Position numbers and translations under genes: made by a program
Source of the DNA: Betaproteobacteria bacterium HGW-Betaproteobacteria-12
GTDB lineage: Bacteria > Pseudomonadota > Gammaproteobacteria > Burkholderiales > Rhodocyclaceae
Direction of reading: 5' to 3'
DNA length: 36,888 bases
NCBI GenBank assembly: GCA_002842345.1
Contig: PHCU01000032.1
Coordinates: forward strand, 1-36,888
In this document: positions 17,425 through 28,372 of the stretch, one piece after another
How positions within the stretch are numbered: the stretch's first letter is position 1
Layout of the letters: each line of letters starts with the position of its first letter
The notes under the pieces: model-generated
Told to the model about the DNA's origin: nothing
Database searches by the model: none
Seen by the model: the letters and a program-made list of their open reading frames with translations, nothing else

Positions 17425-17470
17425 ACGGTGCAACTTCCGATTACCATCGGGTTGCACCGTTGCCGTTTTT
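17425..17470 (+). terminator. Nested-stem terminator after fabF, overlapping the next gene's start
   Basis: ACGGTGCAAC (17425-17434) and GTTGCACCGT (17451-17460) are perfect complements; inside, CCGAT and ATCGG form a second 5-bp stem with loop TACC. TTTTT follows at 17466-17470. The structure begins 24 bases after the fabF stop codon and contains the likely GTG start of the ygfX-like gene. Confidence 0.8.
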
Positions 17471-17865
17471 GTGATGCGTTGCTGATCTCTATCACCGTAG
17501 CGGCGACCAGCGCGCTACTGTCGTTTCCGCGAGCGGTGCAGGTCCAGGCGGGGTTTCTGCTGGCGGTCTGGAGCCTTGCCCTGTGGTCGTGGCGGAGGTT
17601 GGTACCAACTCTGTCCGCCATCCGGCTTGAGCGTGACGGACAGATCCTAGTAGCAACGGCCGATGATCCCGAGTTTTGTCGAACGACTCTGTTGCCGCGG
17701 GCAACGGTTAATTCGTGGCTGACGGTGGTCCGTCTTCAATTAACCGACGGTACACGACATACCGTTCTGGTCGGCCCCGGCAGCATGGCTGCCGAGGACT
17801 TTCGCCGCCTGCGGGTCTTTCTGCGCTGGCGGGCAGATTTCAGCGTGCCGGACGGCGGCCCCTGA
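17428..17865 (+). CDS. ygfX: YgfX-like small membrane protein
   Basis: 145 residues if started at GTG 17428 (a TTG at 17407 is also in frame). Two adjacent hydrophobic helices (about residues 15-50, [13 protein letters not shown] and [15 protein letters not shown]) are followed by a soluble part with [12 protein letters not shown] and [20 protein letters not shown]. This plan matches YgfX (once called CptA), an inner-membrane protein encoded with sdhE in gammaproteobacteria. No sdhE is seen here. The N-terminal codons coincide with the fabF terminator hairpin, so the true start may be further in. The last 26 bases overlap the convergent nadB end. Family assignment is from layout and short similarities only. 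Confidence 0.6.
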   Translation: MQLPITIGLHRCRFCDALLISITVAATSALLSFPRAVQVQAGFLLAVWSLALWSWRRLVPTLSAIRLERDGQILVATADDPEFCRTTLLPRATVNSWLTVVRLQLTDGTRHTVLVGPGSMAAEDFRRLRVFLRWRADFSVPDGGP

Positions 17866-19417
17866 GAACGGTGTTCTTCACTTTCTTGGCCAGATACGGG
17901 AAGTCGCGCGAGTAGTGAAGGCCACGACTTTCGCGGCGCAGAATGGCGCAGCGGATGATCAATTCGGCAGTCAGCACCAGATTGCGTAACTCGATCAGGT
18001 CATGGCTAACACGGAAGTGTGAATAGAACTCGTGGATTTCGCGTTTCAGCAGGCGCACGCGGTGCGCGGCCCGCTTCAGCCGCTTGTTGGTGCGGACGAT
18101 ACCGACGTAGTCCCACATGAAGCGGCGCAGTTCATCCCAGTTGTGCGAGATGACGACTTCTTCATCGGCATCGGTGACCCGGCTTTCGTCCCATTCGGGG
18201 AGCGCCGGAACCGGTTGTGTATTGGATGCCAGAATGTCGGTGACCGCCGCTTCGGCGAAAACCAGGCATTCGAGCAGCGAGTTGGAAGCCAGGCGATTGG
18301 CTCCGTGCAGGCCAGTACATGAGGCTTCGCCGGCAACATAGAGGCTGCTGACATCGGTACGGCCTTGCAGGTCGCAAACGATTCCGCCACAGGTGTAGTG
18401 GGCAGCCGGAACGACCGGGATCGGCTGCTGGGCGATGTCAATGCCAAGTTCGAGGCAGCGGGCATGGATGTTGGGGAAGTGTTCCTTGATGAAGGCTTCG
18501 CCCTTATGAGAGATATCGAGAAATACGCAGTCAAGTCCGCGCTTCTTCATCTCGAAGTCGATGGCCCGGGCGACGATGTCGCGCGGCGCCAGTTCGGCGC
18601 GTTCGTCGTGTTCAGGCATGAAGCGGCTGCCGTCCGGCAGCTTGAGCAGTCCGCCCTCGCCGCGGACGGCCTCGGAAATCAGGAAGGATTTTGCCTGCGG
18701 GTGATACAGGCAGGTCGGATGGAACTGGATGAACTCCATGTTGGCGACGCTGCAGCCCGCCCGCCAGGCCATCGCAATGCCATCGCCGGTTGAAGTATCC
18801 GGATTGGTCGTGTACAGATAGACCTTGCCGGCGCCGCCTGTGGCAATCAGCGTGTTTCTGGCACCGATGGTGACCACTTCACCATTGCGGCTGTCCAGTA
18901 TATATGCGCCGAAGCAGCGCTTTTCGCCGGTGCCCAGCTTTTCGCCGGTAATCAGGTCGATGGCGATATGGTGTTCCAGAACCGTGATGTTCGCTTCACC
19001 GCGAACTTTGCGAGTCAACGTTTCCTGAACCGCCGAACCGGTGGCGTCGGCAACGTGGATGACCCGGCGAGCACTGTGGCCGCCTTCGCGAGTCAGGTGG
19101 TAGCCGGCTTCGTCCTTGGTGAATGGGACACCCTGTTCGATCAGCCACTCGATGGCCCGCCGGCCGTTCTCGACAACGTGACGTGTGGCGGCTTCATCAT
19201 TGAGCCAGGCTCCGGCGATAAGCGTGTCGCGGATGTGTTCTTCGATCGAGTCCTTGCTGTCGAGAACTGCAGCGATCCCCCCTTGAGCCCAGCCGGAGGC
19301 CGAATCCTCGAGTTGGCGCTTGCTGACGAGGGCGACGCGGCAATGTTTGGCCAGGCGCAAGGCGGCGGATTGTCCGGCCAGGCCGCTGCCGATGATGAGG
19401 ACATCAAAATTAAGCAA
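17840..19417 (-). CDS. nadB: L-aspartate oxidase
   Basis: About 525 residues. The FAD-binding [20 protein letters not shown] opens the protein, followed by [29 protein letters not shown], the active-site region [18 protein letters not shown] (here [18 protein letters not shown]), [13 protein letters not shown] and [21 protein letters not shown]. It oxidises aspartate to iminoaspartate, the first step of de novo NAD synthesis. Start choice: TTG 19417, because the FAD motif begins at once and a -10-like TATATT lies at 19455-19450; a GTG at 19459 would fall inside that promoter. No strong Shine-Dalgarno sequence is seen for either. The rest of the NAD pathway is not in the window. Confidence 0.93.
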   Translation of the reverse strand: MLNFDVLIIGSGLAGQSAALRLAKHCRVALVSKRQLEDSASGWAQGGIAAVLDSKDSIEEHIRDTLIAGAWLNDEAATRHVVENGRRAIEWLIEQGVPFTKDEAGYHLTREGGHSARRVIHVADATGSAVQETLTRKVRGEANITVLEHHIAIDLITGEKLGTGEKRCFGAYILDSRNGEVVTIGARNTLIATGGAGKVYLYTTNPDTSTGDGIAMAWRAGCSVANMEFIQFHPTCLYHPQAKSFLISEAVRGEGGLLKLPDGSRFMPEHDERAELAPRDIVARAIDFEMKKRGLDCVFLDISHKGEAFIKEHFPNIHARCLELGIDIAQQPIPVVPAAHYTCGGIVCDLQGRTDVSSLYVAGEASCTGLHGANRLASNSLLECLVFAEAAVTDILASNTQPVPALPEWDESRVTDADEEVVISHNWDELRRFMWDYVGIVRTNKRLKRAAHRVRLLKREIHEFYSHFRVSHDLIELRNLVLTAELIIRCAILRRESRGLHYSRDFPYLAKKVKNTVLRGRRPAR

Positions 19418-19449
19418 AATCTGTTCTCTGAATGAATGGTTTTGCGCGA

Positions 19450-19458
19450 AATATAGCA
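19450..19458 (-). promoter_or_regulatory. Putative extended -10 promoter for nadB
   Basis: On the minus strand the sequence TGCTATATT gives an extended -10 (TG, one base, TATATT). No good -35 is visible at 17 bases. Transcription would begin near 19443, leaving a short leader before the TTG start at 19417. Confidence 0.4.
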
Positions 19459-19513
19459 CGCAGCAATCGATCCATCCCGTTACAGAAAGTCACAAATAAG
19501 GATAACTCCCAAT

Positions 19514-19542
19514 CTGCCCGGGAAAAATTGCTGCGCTATACT
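19514..19542 (+). promoter_or_regulatory. Weak candidate promoter for rpoE
   Basis: TATACT at 19537-19542 is one base from the -10 consensus; the matching -35 (CTGCCC, 17 bases before) is poor. I did not find a convincing sigma-E-type GAACTT/TCTGA pair in front of rpoE, so autoregulation cannot be shown from sequence. Confidence 0.3.
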
Positions 19543-19590
19543 GCGCTGACAACGTATATCAACGATTATCCCCAGGGAACAACGAGAGCC

Positions 19591-20190
19591 ATGAGTGAGC
19601 GCGAAGTCGATCAGTTGCTGGTCGAGCGAGCACAGGGCGGCGATCAGCACGCCTTCGACCAATTGGTCTGCAAATACCAGCGCAAGCTGGGTCGTTTGCT
19701 GTCGCGCTTCATTCGCGATCCGGCTGAAGTAGAGGATGTCTCGCAGGAGGCATTTATCAAGGCCTACCGTGCCTTGCCGGCCTTTCGCGGGGAAAGCGCC
19801 TTCTACACCTGGTTGTACCGCATCGGCATCAATACAGCCAAGAACTACCTTGTCTCGCAGGGACGGCGGGCGCCGACCTCGACCGAGTACGACGCCGAAG
19901 AGGCCGAAGGCTTCGAGGATGCCAGCCAGTTGCGCGACATCAATACCCCGGAGAGTCTGTTGCTTTCCAAGCAGATCGGCCAGACCGTCAATGCGGCGAT
20001 GGAGGCTTTGCCGGAGGAGTTGCGGACGGCGATTGTGCTGCGCGAGATCGATGGCATGTCTTACGAAGAGATCGCTACCATCATGGACTGTCCGATCGGT
20101 ACCGTCCGTTCGCGCATCTTCCGGGCGCGTGAGGCAGTGGCCCTGCGCCTTCGCCCATTGCTGGATACCGCGCCGGATCGCCGCTGGTGA
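19591..20190 (+). CDS. rpoE: RNA polymerase sigma-E factor (RpoE/AlgU type)
   Basis: 199 residues. Region 2 is seen in HAFDQLVCKYQRKLGRLLSRF and EDVSQEAFIKAYRALPAF, with FYTWLYRIGINTAKNYL following; region 4 is LPEELRTAIVLREIDGMSYEEIA with the recognition helix CPIGTVRSRIFRAREA. This is the ECF RpoE subgroup, which transcribes envelope-stress genes. ATG 19591 gives the family's usual length; the upstream in-frame extension is not conserved. In most relatives rseA (anti-sigma factor) and rseB follow; here rseC follows directly, starting 2 bases after the stop. Confidence 0.95.
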   Translation: MSEREVDQLLVERAQGGDQHAFDQLVCKYQRKLGRLLSRFIRDPAEVEDVSQEAFIKAYRALPAFRGESAFYTWLYRIGINTAKNYLVSQGRRAPTSTEYDAEEAEGFEDASQLRDINTPESLLLSKQIGQTVNAAMEALPEELRTAIVLREIDGMSYEEIATIMDCPIGTVRSRIFRAREAVALRLRPLLDTAPDRRW

Positions 20191-20192
20191 GC

Positions 20193-20651
20193 ATGATGGG
20201 CGAGGGTAGTACGGTGTGCGGCATTGTTCGCGCGGTGAGTGGTGACGGGGCAGATGTCGAGGTCGAGCAGGGCGGTTGCGGACGTTGTCATGAAAAGGGT
20301 GGCTGTGGCGGACCGAGTCTGACCCGGATATTCGCCAGCGGCCCACGCAAATATCGTGTCGATAACCAATTCGGTGCCGTTGTCGGCGAGCGGGTCACCA
20401 TTGCTATCGCAGCCGGCAGCGTTCGCCGTGCCGCCAATCTGGCTTATGGTATTCCGCTGCTTGCTGCCATTGTCGGTGCTCTGGCCGGAACTGCTTGGTA
20501 TGGCGACGTGGGGGGCATGCTGGGGGCGGTGTTCGCTTTTCTGGCAGCTGTCATCTACGTTCGCCATCGTTCCAGAAGAGGCTCTGGAAATCCTGGCGAG
20601 CGTCCCCATATCGTTTCCCGTTCCCAGTACAAGGAGGAAAACTGCCAATGA
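20193..20651 (+). CDS. rseC: RseC/MucC family regulator
   Basis: About 152 residues. The N-terminal soluble part has the family's cysteine cluster, GGCGRCHEKGGCGG at about 28-41, where four cysteines could bind a metal or iron-sulfur centre. Two hydrophobic helices follow (ANLAYGIPLLAAIVGALAG and GGMLGAVFAFLAAVIYV), then a positively charged tail. RseC/MucC proteins modulate sigma-E or take part in SoxR reduction. A GTG at 20187 overlapping the rpoE stop is an alternative start, but ATG 20193 matches the usual N-terminus better. The stop overlaps the mucD ATG (ATGA). Confidence 0.85.
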   Translation: MMGEGSTVCGIVRAVSGDGADVEVEQGGCGRCHEKGGCGGPSLTRIFASGPRKYRVDNQFGAVVGERVTIAIAAGSVRRAANLAYGIPLLAAIVGALAGTAWYGDVGGMLGAVFAFLAAVIYVRHRSRRGSGNPGERPHIVSRSQYKEENCQ

Positions 20652-22069
20652 AACGCTTTATTGCCCTGATTCTCCTGATCGCGGTGCATGCGCTGGCTGC
20701 CGCCCAGATGCGTGGATTACCCGACTTTACCGAGTTGGCCGAGAAGCAGGGGCTGGCCGTGGTCAATATCAGTACCACGCAGATGGTGCGCGGGCAGAGT
20801 CAGGTGATGCCTTTCCCTTTTGATGAAAACGACCCGGCTTTCGAGTTTTTCAAGCGCTTCATACCGCGTCAACCGGGTGGTGGTGTGCCGCGTGAATTCG
20901 AGAACCGATCGCTGGGTTCGGGCTTCATCATCAGTGGCGACGGCTACATCCTGACTAACGCCCATGTCGTCGATGGTGCTGACGAAGTGACGGTACGGCT
21001 GAACGACAAGCGCGAATTCAAGGCAAAAACCATCGGTGCCGACAAGCGGACCGATATTGCACTGATCAAGATCGAGGCTACCGGCCTGCCGGCGGTGAAA
21101 CTGGCAGATGCCTCCCAACTGAAAGTCGGGGAATGGGTGGTGGCCATCGGCTCTCCCTTCGGCTTCGACAATTCGGTGACGGCCGGCATCGTCTCGGCCA
21201 AGGGGCGGTCCTTGCCGCAGGAGAACTACGTGCCCTTCATTCAGACCGATGTGGCGATCAATCCAGGTAATTCCGGTGGGCCGCTATTCAATCTGCGTGG
21301 TGAGGTGGTCGGCATCAATTCGCAGATCTACAGCCGGAGTGGCGGCTACATGGGTGTTTCCTTCGCCATACCCATTGATGTGGCGATGGAGATTCAGGAG
21401 CAGTTGCGTAGTTCGGGCAAGGTCAGTCGCGGTCGCCTTGGTGTCGTTATCCAGGAAGTCAGTAAGGAGCTGGCTGATTCCCTGGGGCTATCCCGGCCGA
21501 TGGGGGCTGTGGTCAATGCCGTCGAAAAAGGCGGGCCAGCCGAGAAGGCCGGGCTCGAGCCCGGTGATGTCATCCTGCGCTTCGATGGCAAGCCGATCAA
21601 TAATTCCGCCGATCTGCCGCGCATGGTTGGCTCGACACGGCCGGGTAACCGTTCGGTGGTACAGGTCTGGCGTAAGGGGACGAATCGCGACATCCCCGTG
21701 ACGATTGGTGAAATGATCGAGGAGAAACAGGCCAGCGCTCGTCAGTCGCGTGGTTCTCGGGTGCCGGAGCAGGCGGCCAACCGGCTGGGTTTGGTGGTCA
21801 GCGAACTGACGGCCGAGCAGAAGCGCGAGTTGAAGATGAACTCCGGCCTGCTCATCGAGGATGTCCGTAGCGCTAGTGCGCGGGCAGATCTGCGGCCGGG
21901 CGACATCGTCATCGCCGTGATCAGCCGGGGCGCCACGACGGAGGTCAAGACCGTGGACCAGTTCAACAAGCTGCTGGCCCGTTTCGAGAAGGGCAGCAAC
22001 GTTACCCTGCTGATCCGTCGCGGCGAAATGCAGACCTTTGTTACCATCAGGAATCTCAATGGCGATTGA
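20648..22069 (+). CDS. mucD: Periplasmic serine protease, DegP/MucD type
   Basis: 473 residues with a signal peptide (KRFIALILLIAVHALAAAQ). The trypsin-like domain has His106 (LTNAHVVDG), Asp136 (KRTDIALIKI) and Ser209 (NPGNSGGPL). Two PDZ domains follow at about 255-345 (GRLGVVIQEVSKELADSLGL, PGDVILRFDGKPI) and 365-470 (LGLVVSELTAEQKRELKMNSG, RPGDIVIAVISRG). It degrades misfolded envelope proteins and is a usual member of the sigma-E regulon; in pseudomonads mucD is the last gene of the algU cluster. The ATG overlaps rseC by four bases, and the stop overlaps the glutaredoxin gene by 11 bases. Confidence 0.95.
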   Translation: MKRFIALILLIAVHALAAAQMRGLPDFTELAEKQGLAVVNISTTQMVRGQSQVMPFPFDENDPAFEFFKRFIPRQPGGGVPREFENRSLGSGFIISGDGYILTNAHVVDGADEVTVRLNDKREFKAKTIGADKRTDIALIKIEATGLPAVKLADASQLKVGEWVVAIGSPFGFDNSVTAGIVSAKGRSLPQENYVPFIQTDVAINPGNSGGPLFNLRGEVVGINSQIYSRSGGYMGVSFAIPIDVAMEIQEQLRSSGKVSRGRLGVVIQEVSKELADSLGLSRPMGAVVNAVEKGGPAEKAGLEPGDVILRFDGKPINNSADLPRMVGSTRPGNRSVVQVWRKGTNRDIPVTIGEMIEEKQASARQSRGSRVPEQAANRLGLVVSELTAEQKRELKMNSGLLIEDVRSASARADLRPGDIVIAVISRGATTEVKTVDQFNKLLARFEKGSNVTLLIRRGEMQTFVTIRNLNGD

Positions 22070-22304
22070 GTTGACGCTGCTGAGTCGCAGCTATTGCCAC
22101 CTTTGTCATGACATGGAGGTGGCAGTGGCACCGCTGGCCGAGGAGTTTTCGGCGACGGTGACGGTGCTCGACGTCGATGCTGATCCGGAACTTGAAGCGA
22201 AGTACGACGAACTGGTTCCGGTTTTGCTGCACGGTGAGACCGAGCTTTGCCATTACTTCCTGGATGTGGCCAAAACCCGTGAATATTTGGCTGAAATCCG
22301 CTAA
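22059..22304 (+). CDS. Glutaredoxin-like small thiol protein (DUF836 type)
   Basis: 81 residues: a beta strand AIELTLLSRSYCHLCHDME carrying the active-site pair CHLC (residues 12-15), then VTVLDVDADPELEAKYDELVPVLLHG with the cis-proline before VLL typical of the thioredoxin fold, and a final helix. Proteins of this type often sit between mucD and lepA in betaproteobacteria. A thiol-disulfide role in the cytosol is inferred from the fold; the partner is unknown. ATG 22059 has an AGGA site and overlaps the end of mucD by 11 bases. A terminator follows. Confidence 0.85.
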   Translation: MAIELTLLSRSYCHLCHDMEVAVAPLAEEFSATVTVLDVDADPELEAKYDELVPVLLHGETELCHYFLDVAKTREYLAEIR

Positions 22305-22327
22305 AATTCAGGGTCTTCTGAACAGGG

Positions 22328-22354
22328 AAGGGCGCCGGAAAAGCGCCCTTTTTT
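22328..22354 (+). terminator. Rho-independent terminator between the glutaredoxin gene and lepA
   Basis: AAGGGCGC (22328-22335) pairs with GCGCCCTT (22343-22350) around a 7-base loop, and the T tract runs from 22349 to 22354. Only ten bases separate it from the lepA ATG. A possible -10 (TAAAAT, 22302-22307) lies upstream, so the hairpin might sit in the lepA leader. Confidence 0.8.
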
Positions 22355-22364
22355 ACTAGCATCA

Positions 22365-24155
<1,791 letters not shown>

Positions 24156-24174
24156 TATTGCTGAATAAACTGCG

Positions 24175-24963
24175 ATGAACTTTGCCCTGATTCTTTTCGT
24201 GCTGCTGGTCGTGACTGGCGTGCTCTACGCGATCGACATCCTCAAGTTTCGCAAGTTGCGCGGTAAAACCGGCAAGGAGCCGCTGTGGGTGGAGTGGGGT
24301 GCCGATTTCTTCCCGGTCATCCTGATTGTCTTCGTCCTGCGCTCCTTTCTCTTCGAGCCGTTCAAGATTCCCTCTGGTTCTATGATTCCGACCCTGCTGG
24401 TCGGCGATTTCATCCTGGTCAACAAGTACACCTACGGCATCCGCCTGCCGGTGATCAACAAGAAGATCATTGCGCTCAACGAACCGCAGCGCGGCGATGT
24501 GATGGTCTTCCGCTATCCGGAGGATCCGTCGCTCGATTACATCAAGCGCGTGGTCGGTGTGCCGGGCGATGTCGTGGCTTATCAGAACAAGCGCCTGAGT
24601 ATCAACGGCCAGCCGGTCGAAGTGAGCAAGACGGCCGATTACCTGCATCCGGAGCGCCTGTTTTACTCCGAACAGTACCTGGCCAAACTCGGCGAGGTCG
24701 AGCACCGCCTGCTCAACGATACCGATGCCCCGGCCTTCATACCCGATGCCGGCCGCTTCCCGTACCGCGAAAATTGCACCTACAATGCCGCGGGTGTGAC
24801 CTGCAAGGTGCCGGCCGGCCATTACTTCATGATGGGCGACAATCGGGACAACAGCCGCGACAGCCGGGCCTGGGGTTTCGTGCCGGAAGAGAATATCGTC
24901 GGCAAGGCGTTCTTCGTCTGGCTCAATTTCAGTGATCTGGGCCGTATCGGCTCGTTCAAGTAA
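24175..24963 (+). CDS. lepB: Signal peptidase I
   Basis: 262 residues with an N-terminal membrane helix (ALILFVLLVVTGVLYAI) and a second one at about 45-60 (FFPVILIVFVLRSFLF). The Ser-Lys dyad is Ser69 (IPSGSMIPTLLVGDF) and Lys124 (LDYIKRVVGVPGD). The C-terminal box GHYFMMGDNRDNSRDSR is diagnostic. The enzyme removes signal peptides at the periplasmic face of the inner membrane, for example those of the exported proteins encoded in this window. No strong ribosome site precedes the ATG. It follows lepA, and the DUF4845 gene begins 10 bases after its stop. Confidence 0.96.
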   Translation: MNFALILFVLLVVTGVLYAIDILKFRKLRGKTGKEPLWVEWGADFFPVILIVFVLRSFLFEPFKIPSGSMIPTLLVGDFILVNKYTYGIRLPVINKKIIALNEPQRGDVMVFRYPEDPSLDYIKRVVGVPGDVVAYQNKRLSINGQPVEVSKTADYLHPERLFYSEQYLAKLGEVEHRLLNDTDAPAFIPDAGRFPYRENCTYNAAGVTCKVPAGHYFMMGDNRDNSRDSRAWGFVPEENIVGKAFFVWLNFSDLGRIGSFK

Positions 24964-24973
24964 GGGGGAAGCG

Positions 24974-25324
24974 ATGAAGTATCAACGTGGCGTGGCACTT
25001 TCCGGCATGATTTTCTGGGGCGTCGTCCTGGTTCTGGTGGCCGTGCTCGGCATGAAGGTCGCCCCGACGACCATCGAGTACTACAAGATCAAGAAGAGCG
25101 CCGAAGGCACTCTGGCCAAGATGGGGCCTGATTCGACAGTAGCCGATGTGCGCAACTCCTTCGACCGCTTTGCCGAAATCGATATGCTCGCGTTCTCGTC
25201 CAAGGATCTGGAAATTTCCAAGGAGAACGGCAAGATCGTCATCGAATTCGCTTACGAGAAGCGCATTCCGCTGTTTGCCAACGTCAGTCTCGTGATCGAC
25301 TACCAAGGGGCGGCCGGGCGCTAG
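24974..25324 (+). CDS. DUF4845 family membrane protein
   Basis: 116 residues. The N-terminus MKYQRGVALSGMIFWGVVLV begins like a pilin-type signal (short basic leader, then a hydrophobic helix), followed by the conserved VAPTTIEYYKIKKS and a small soluble domain ending IPLFANVSLVIDYQG. The family is found almost exclusively between lepB and rnc in beta- and gammaproteobacteria. Its role is unknown, and a link to export or the membrane is inferred from position. A GGGGGA site precedes ATG 24974. It is followed two bases later by rnc. Confidence 0.88.
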   Translation: MKYQRGVALSGMIFWGVVLVLVAVLGMKVAPTTIEYYKIKKSAEGTLAKMGPDSTVADVRNSFDRFAEIDMLAFSSKDLEISKENGKIVIEFAYEKRIPLFANVSLVIDYQGAAGR

Positions 25325-25326
25325 GC

Positions 25327-25995
25327 ATGACCGTGCCGTCCGTTGCCAGCCGGCTTGGCCATCAGTTTGCCGATCAAAAGCTTCTCAAGACGGCGCTGAC
25401 GCATCGCAGTTTTGGCTCACCGAATAACGAGCGGCTCGAGTTTCTTGGCGACGGCATACTCGATTGCGTGATTGCCGCCGCGCTCTACCAGCGTTTCGCC
25501 GATTTGCCGGAGGGCGATCTGTCGCGCCTGCGGGCCAATCTGGTCCGCCAGGACACCCTGCATCAGCTGGCGCTCGAATTGAACATCGGCGCGGCCCTGC
25601 GTCTGGGTGAAGGGGAACTGAAAAGCGGTGGTGCGCAGCGTCCTTCCATACTGGCCGATGCACTGGAGGCGCTGTTTGGTGCCATCTACCTCGATGCCGG
25701 TTTCGATGCGGCGGCGGCCGTGGTGCTTAAACTTTATGCTCCGCTGCTCGATGCACAAAAGCCGGGCAAAGTGCTCAAGGATGCCAAGACCGGCTTGCAG
25801 GAATGGTTGCAGGGCCGGAAAAAAGCCTTGCCGCGCTATGTCCTGATCGAGGCTAGCGGCGCTGCCCACGAGCAGTCCTTTGCCGTGGCTTGTGAAATCG
25901 AAGACCCGCCGCTGCGCACGCTGGGCAAGGGGTCCAGCCGGCGTATCGCCGAACAGAATGCCGCTGAACAGGCCATGAAAGCATTGAACGCATGA
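25327..25995 (+). CDS. rnc: Ribonuclease III
   Basis: 222 residues. The catalytic signature [13 protein letters not shown] (residues about 34-46) has Glu and Asp ligands in place; a second acidic pair is in [15 protein letters not shown]. The double-stranded-RNA-binding domain runs from about 150 ([15 protein letters not shown]) to the end ([21 protein letters not shown]). RNase III processes rRNA precursors and structured mRNAs. A small deviation from the common GDSVL is GDGIL, which leaves the acidic residues intact. The stop codon overlaps the era ATG by four bases, a classic rnc-era coupling. Confidence 0.96.
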   Translation: MTVPSVASRLGHQFADQKLLKTALTHRSFGSPNNERLEFLGDGILDCVIAAALYQRFADLPEGDLSRLRANLVRQDTLHQLALELNIGAALRLGEGELKSGGAQRPSILADALEALFGAIYLDAGFDAAAAVVLKLYAPLLDAQKPGKVLKDAKTGLQEWLQGRKKALPRYVLIEASGAAHEQSFAVACEIEDPPLRTLGKGSSRRIAEQNAAEQAMKALNA

Positions 25996-26876
25996 CACAG
26001 ATCCGCTCCGGTTATATCGCCATCGTCGGCCGCCCCAACGTTGGCAAGTCAACGCTACTCAACCATCTGATCGGCGAAAAGATCAGCATCGTCTCGCGCA
26101 AGGCGCAGACGACCCGGCACCGGGTGACCGGCATCCTGACCGATGAAAAATCGCAATTCGTCTTCGTCGACACACCGGGCTTTCAGACCAAGTTCTCCAA
26201 CGCCCTGAACCGCGCGATGAACCGCGGCGTGACGCAGACCCTGAGCGATGTAGACCTCGTCCTCTTCGTTGTCGAGGCCGGTCGTTACGACGCCAAGGAC
26301 AAGGCCGTCGTCCGCCTGTTGCCGAAGGACCGACCGGTGATCCTGGTGGTGAACAAGACCGACTTGCTGAAGGATCGTACGGCCTTGTTGCCCTTCCTGG
26401 CCGAGGTCGCCGCCGATTTCGACTACACCGCCGTGGTCCCGGTCAGTGCCGCCAAGGGGCGGCAGACGCAGGATCTGCTGGCTGAGGCGCGCAAGCATCT
26501 GCCCAACGACGGCCTGATGTTCCCGGAGGATGACCTGACCGACAAGAGCGAGCGTTTTCTCGCTTCCGAATACATCCGCGAAAAGGTGTTCCGCCTGCTT
26601 GGCGACGAATTGCCGTATGCCACCGCCGTCGAGATCGAGCGTTTCGAGGTCGAAGGCAACCTGCGCCGCATTTTTGCCGCCATCGTCGTCGATCGCGAGG
26701 GCCACAAGGCCATCGTCATCGGCAAGGGCGGTGAATCGCTGAAGCGCATTGCCAGCGAGGCCCGCCAGGACATGGAACGGCTGTTCGGCGGCAAGGTCTA
26801 TCTCGAAGTCTGGGTCAAGGTGAAGTCCGGCTGGAACGACGACGAGCGCCTGCTGAAGAGCCTCGGCTACGAGTAA
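25992..26876 (+). CDS. era: GTPase Era
   Basis: 294 residues. The GTP-binding motifs are [16 protein letters not shown] (P-loop), TTRHRVTG (switch I), DTPGF (G3) and NKTDLLKDR (G4). The C-terminal KH domain is seen in [20 protein letters not shown]. Era binds 16S rRNA near the 3' end and assists 30S maturation. It overlaps rnc by four bases and is followed after 15 bases by recO, the common rnc-era-recO order. Confidence 0.97.
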   Translation: MTQIRSGYIAIVGRPNVGKSTLLNHLIGEKISIVSRKAQTTRHRVTGILTDEKSQFVFVDTPGFQTKFSNALNRAMNRGVTQTLSDVDLVLFVVEAGRYDAKDKAVVRLLPKDRPVILVVNKTDLLKDRTALLPFLAEVAADFDYTAVVPVSAAKGRQTQDLLAEARKHLPNDGLMFPEDDLTDKSERFLASEYIREKVFRLLGDELPYATAVEIERFEVEGNLRRIFAAIVVDREGHKAIVIGKGGESLKRIASEARQDMERLFGGKVYLEVWVKVKSGWNDDERLLKSLGYE

Positions 26877-26891
26877 TCCGGCGGCGTAGCG

Positions 26892-27620
26892 ATGAATCAG
26901 CGCAGCAAGGTCGACGGCCAGCCGGCCTACGTTCTGCACAGCTATCCCTTTCGGGAAACCAGCCTGATCGTCGAAGTGTTCACCCGCGATTTTGGCCGCA
27001 TGGCCTTGCTGGCGCGCGGTGCCCGCCGCCCGCGTGCCGCCATCCGCGGCCTGCTGATGGGTTTCCAGCCGCTGGAGTTGGGCTGGGCCGGTAAAGGCGA
27101 AGTCCTGACGCTGATGAAAGCCGAATGGCAGGGCGGCCAGCCATTGTTGGCCGGCGAGGCGCTGTTCTGCGGCTACTACCTGAACGAATTGCTGATGCAT
27201 CTGCTGCCACGCGAGGATGCCCACGAGACCCTGTTCGCGCGCTATGCCGAGATGCTGCAACGGCTGGCCGCCGATCCCGCCGGCAAGGTCCGCGAAGCCG
27301 ACCTGCGCCGCTTCGAGAAGGCGCTACTGCAGGAACTCGGCTACGGCCTGATGCTCGACCGCGATGCCGCCGGCCAGCCGGTGAGCGCCGAAGCGTTCTA
27401 CACTTACCGCATGGAACAGGGGCCGGTGCGTCTCGAGCATGACGCGGCGGCGGCCCAGGTGGTGCGCGGCAAGACGCTGCTCGATCTGGCCGACGAAAAC
27501 TTTTCCGATCCGCGTTCGCGGGCCGAAGCCAAGGCCCTGATGCGCACGCTGCTGGCCTACTACCTGGCCGGCAAGGAACTCGAAACACGCAAGATTTTCA
27601 AGGAGTTGCAGGAGCTATGA
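26892..27620 (+). CDS. recO: DNA repair protein RecO
   Basis: 242 residues. The OB-fold N-terminal domain is [24 protein letters not shown] with [21 protein letters not shown] following; the helical C-terminal part has [18 protein letters not shown] and [18 protein letters not shown]. RecO works with RecR to load RecA onto gaps coated with SSB. The zinc cysteines present in some RecO proteins are absent, as in other proteobacteria. It overlaps pdxJ by four bases. Confidence 0.93.
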   Translation: MNQRSKVDGQPAYVLHSYPFRETSLIVEVFTRDFGRMALLARGARRPRAAIRGLLMGFQPLELGWAGKGEVLTLMKAEWQGGQPLLAGEALFCGYYLNELLMHLLPREDAHETLFARYAEMLQRLAADPAGKVREADLRRFEKALLQELGYGLMLDRDAAGQPVSAEAFYTYRMEQGPVRLEHDAAAAQVVRGKTLLDLADENFSDPRSRAEAKALMRTLLAYYLAGKELETRKIFKELQEL

Positions 27621-28372
27621 TCGAACTCGGCGTCAACATCGACCACATCGCCACCCTCCGCCAGGCGCGCCGTACCTACGAACCCGATCCGCTGTGGGGC
27701 GCCGTCGAGGCGCATCTGGGCGGTGCCGACGGCATCACCGTGCATCTGCGCGAGGACCGCCGGCACATCCAGGACAGCGACGTGCGCCGGCTCAAGGAAA
27801 CGACGCAGATCAAGCTGAACCTGGAAATGGCGGCGACCGACGAGATGGTCGGCATCGCCTGCGGCCTGAAGCCGGAAATGGCCATGCTGGTGCCGGAAGG
27901 GCGGCACGAAGTGACGACCGAAGGCGGCCTCGACATCCTCGGACAGGAAGCCCGGCTGCAGGAGGTCATCGCCCGGCTGGCGGAGGCCGGCATCACCACC
28001 AGCGTGTTCATCGATGCCGAACTGCCGCAGATCGAGGCGGCGGCGCGTATCGGCGCCCGCGTCTGCGAAATCCACACCGGGCCTTATGCACACGCCTTCT
28101 ACGAAAAGGGGCGCGACGCCGAGGCGCCGGCGGTGCTGGCCGAGTTCGACAAGATCCGCCAGGGCGGGCGCCTGGTGCAGCAACTGGGCATGCGCTTCAA
28201 TGCCGGGCATGCGCTGAACTATTACAACGTGCAGCCGATCGCACGCCTGGCAGGTATCCGCGAGCTGCACATCGGTCACGCCATCGTCAGCCGGGCGATG
28301 TTCGTCGGCCTGCGCGAGGCGGTGCGCGAGATGAAAGCATTGATGCGCGAGGCCGCAGGGCAGGGCGAATGA
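27617..28372 (+). CDS. pdxJ: Pyridoxine 5'-phosphate synthase
   Basis: 251 residues. The diagnostic N-terminus [19 protein letters not shown] is followed by [44 protein letters not shown] sequence (here [21 protein letters not shown]) and the C-terminal [15 protein letters not shown] and [14 protein letters not shown]. PdxJ joins 1-deoxy-xylulose 5-phosphate to 3-amino-2-oxopropyl phosphate to form vitamin B6. The ATG overlaps the recO stop and the stop overlaps the acpS start (both ATGA), consistent with a single operon, as in E. coli rnc-era-recO-pdxJ-acpS. Confidence 0.96.
   Translation: MIELGVNIDHIATLRQARRTYEPDPLWGAVEAHLGGADGITVHLREDRRHIQDSDVRRLKETTQIKLNLEMAATDEMVGIACGLKPEMAMLVPEGRHEVTTEGGLDILGQEARLQEVIARLAEAGITTSVFIDAELPQIEAAARIGARVCEIHTGPYAHAFYEKGRDAEAPAVLAEFDKIRQGGRLVQQLGMRFNAGHALNYYNVQPIARLAGIRELHIGHAIVSRAMFVGLREAVREMKALMREAAGQGE

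Noticed and set aside
26055..27260. 401-residue minus-strand open frame over era and recO
   Set aside because: It is fully opposite two well-identified genes and shows only Gln/His/Asp-rich shadow sequence.
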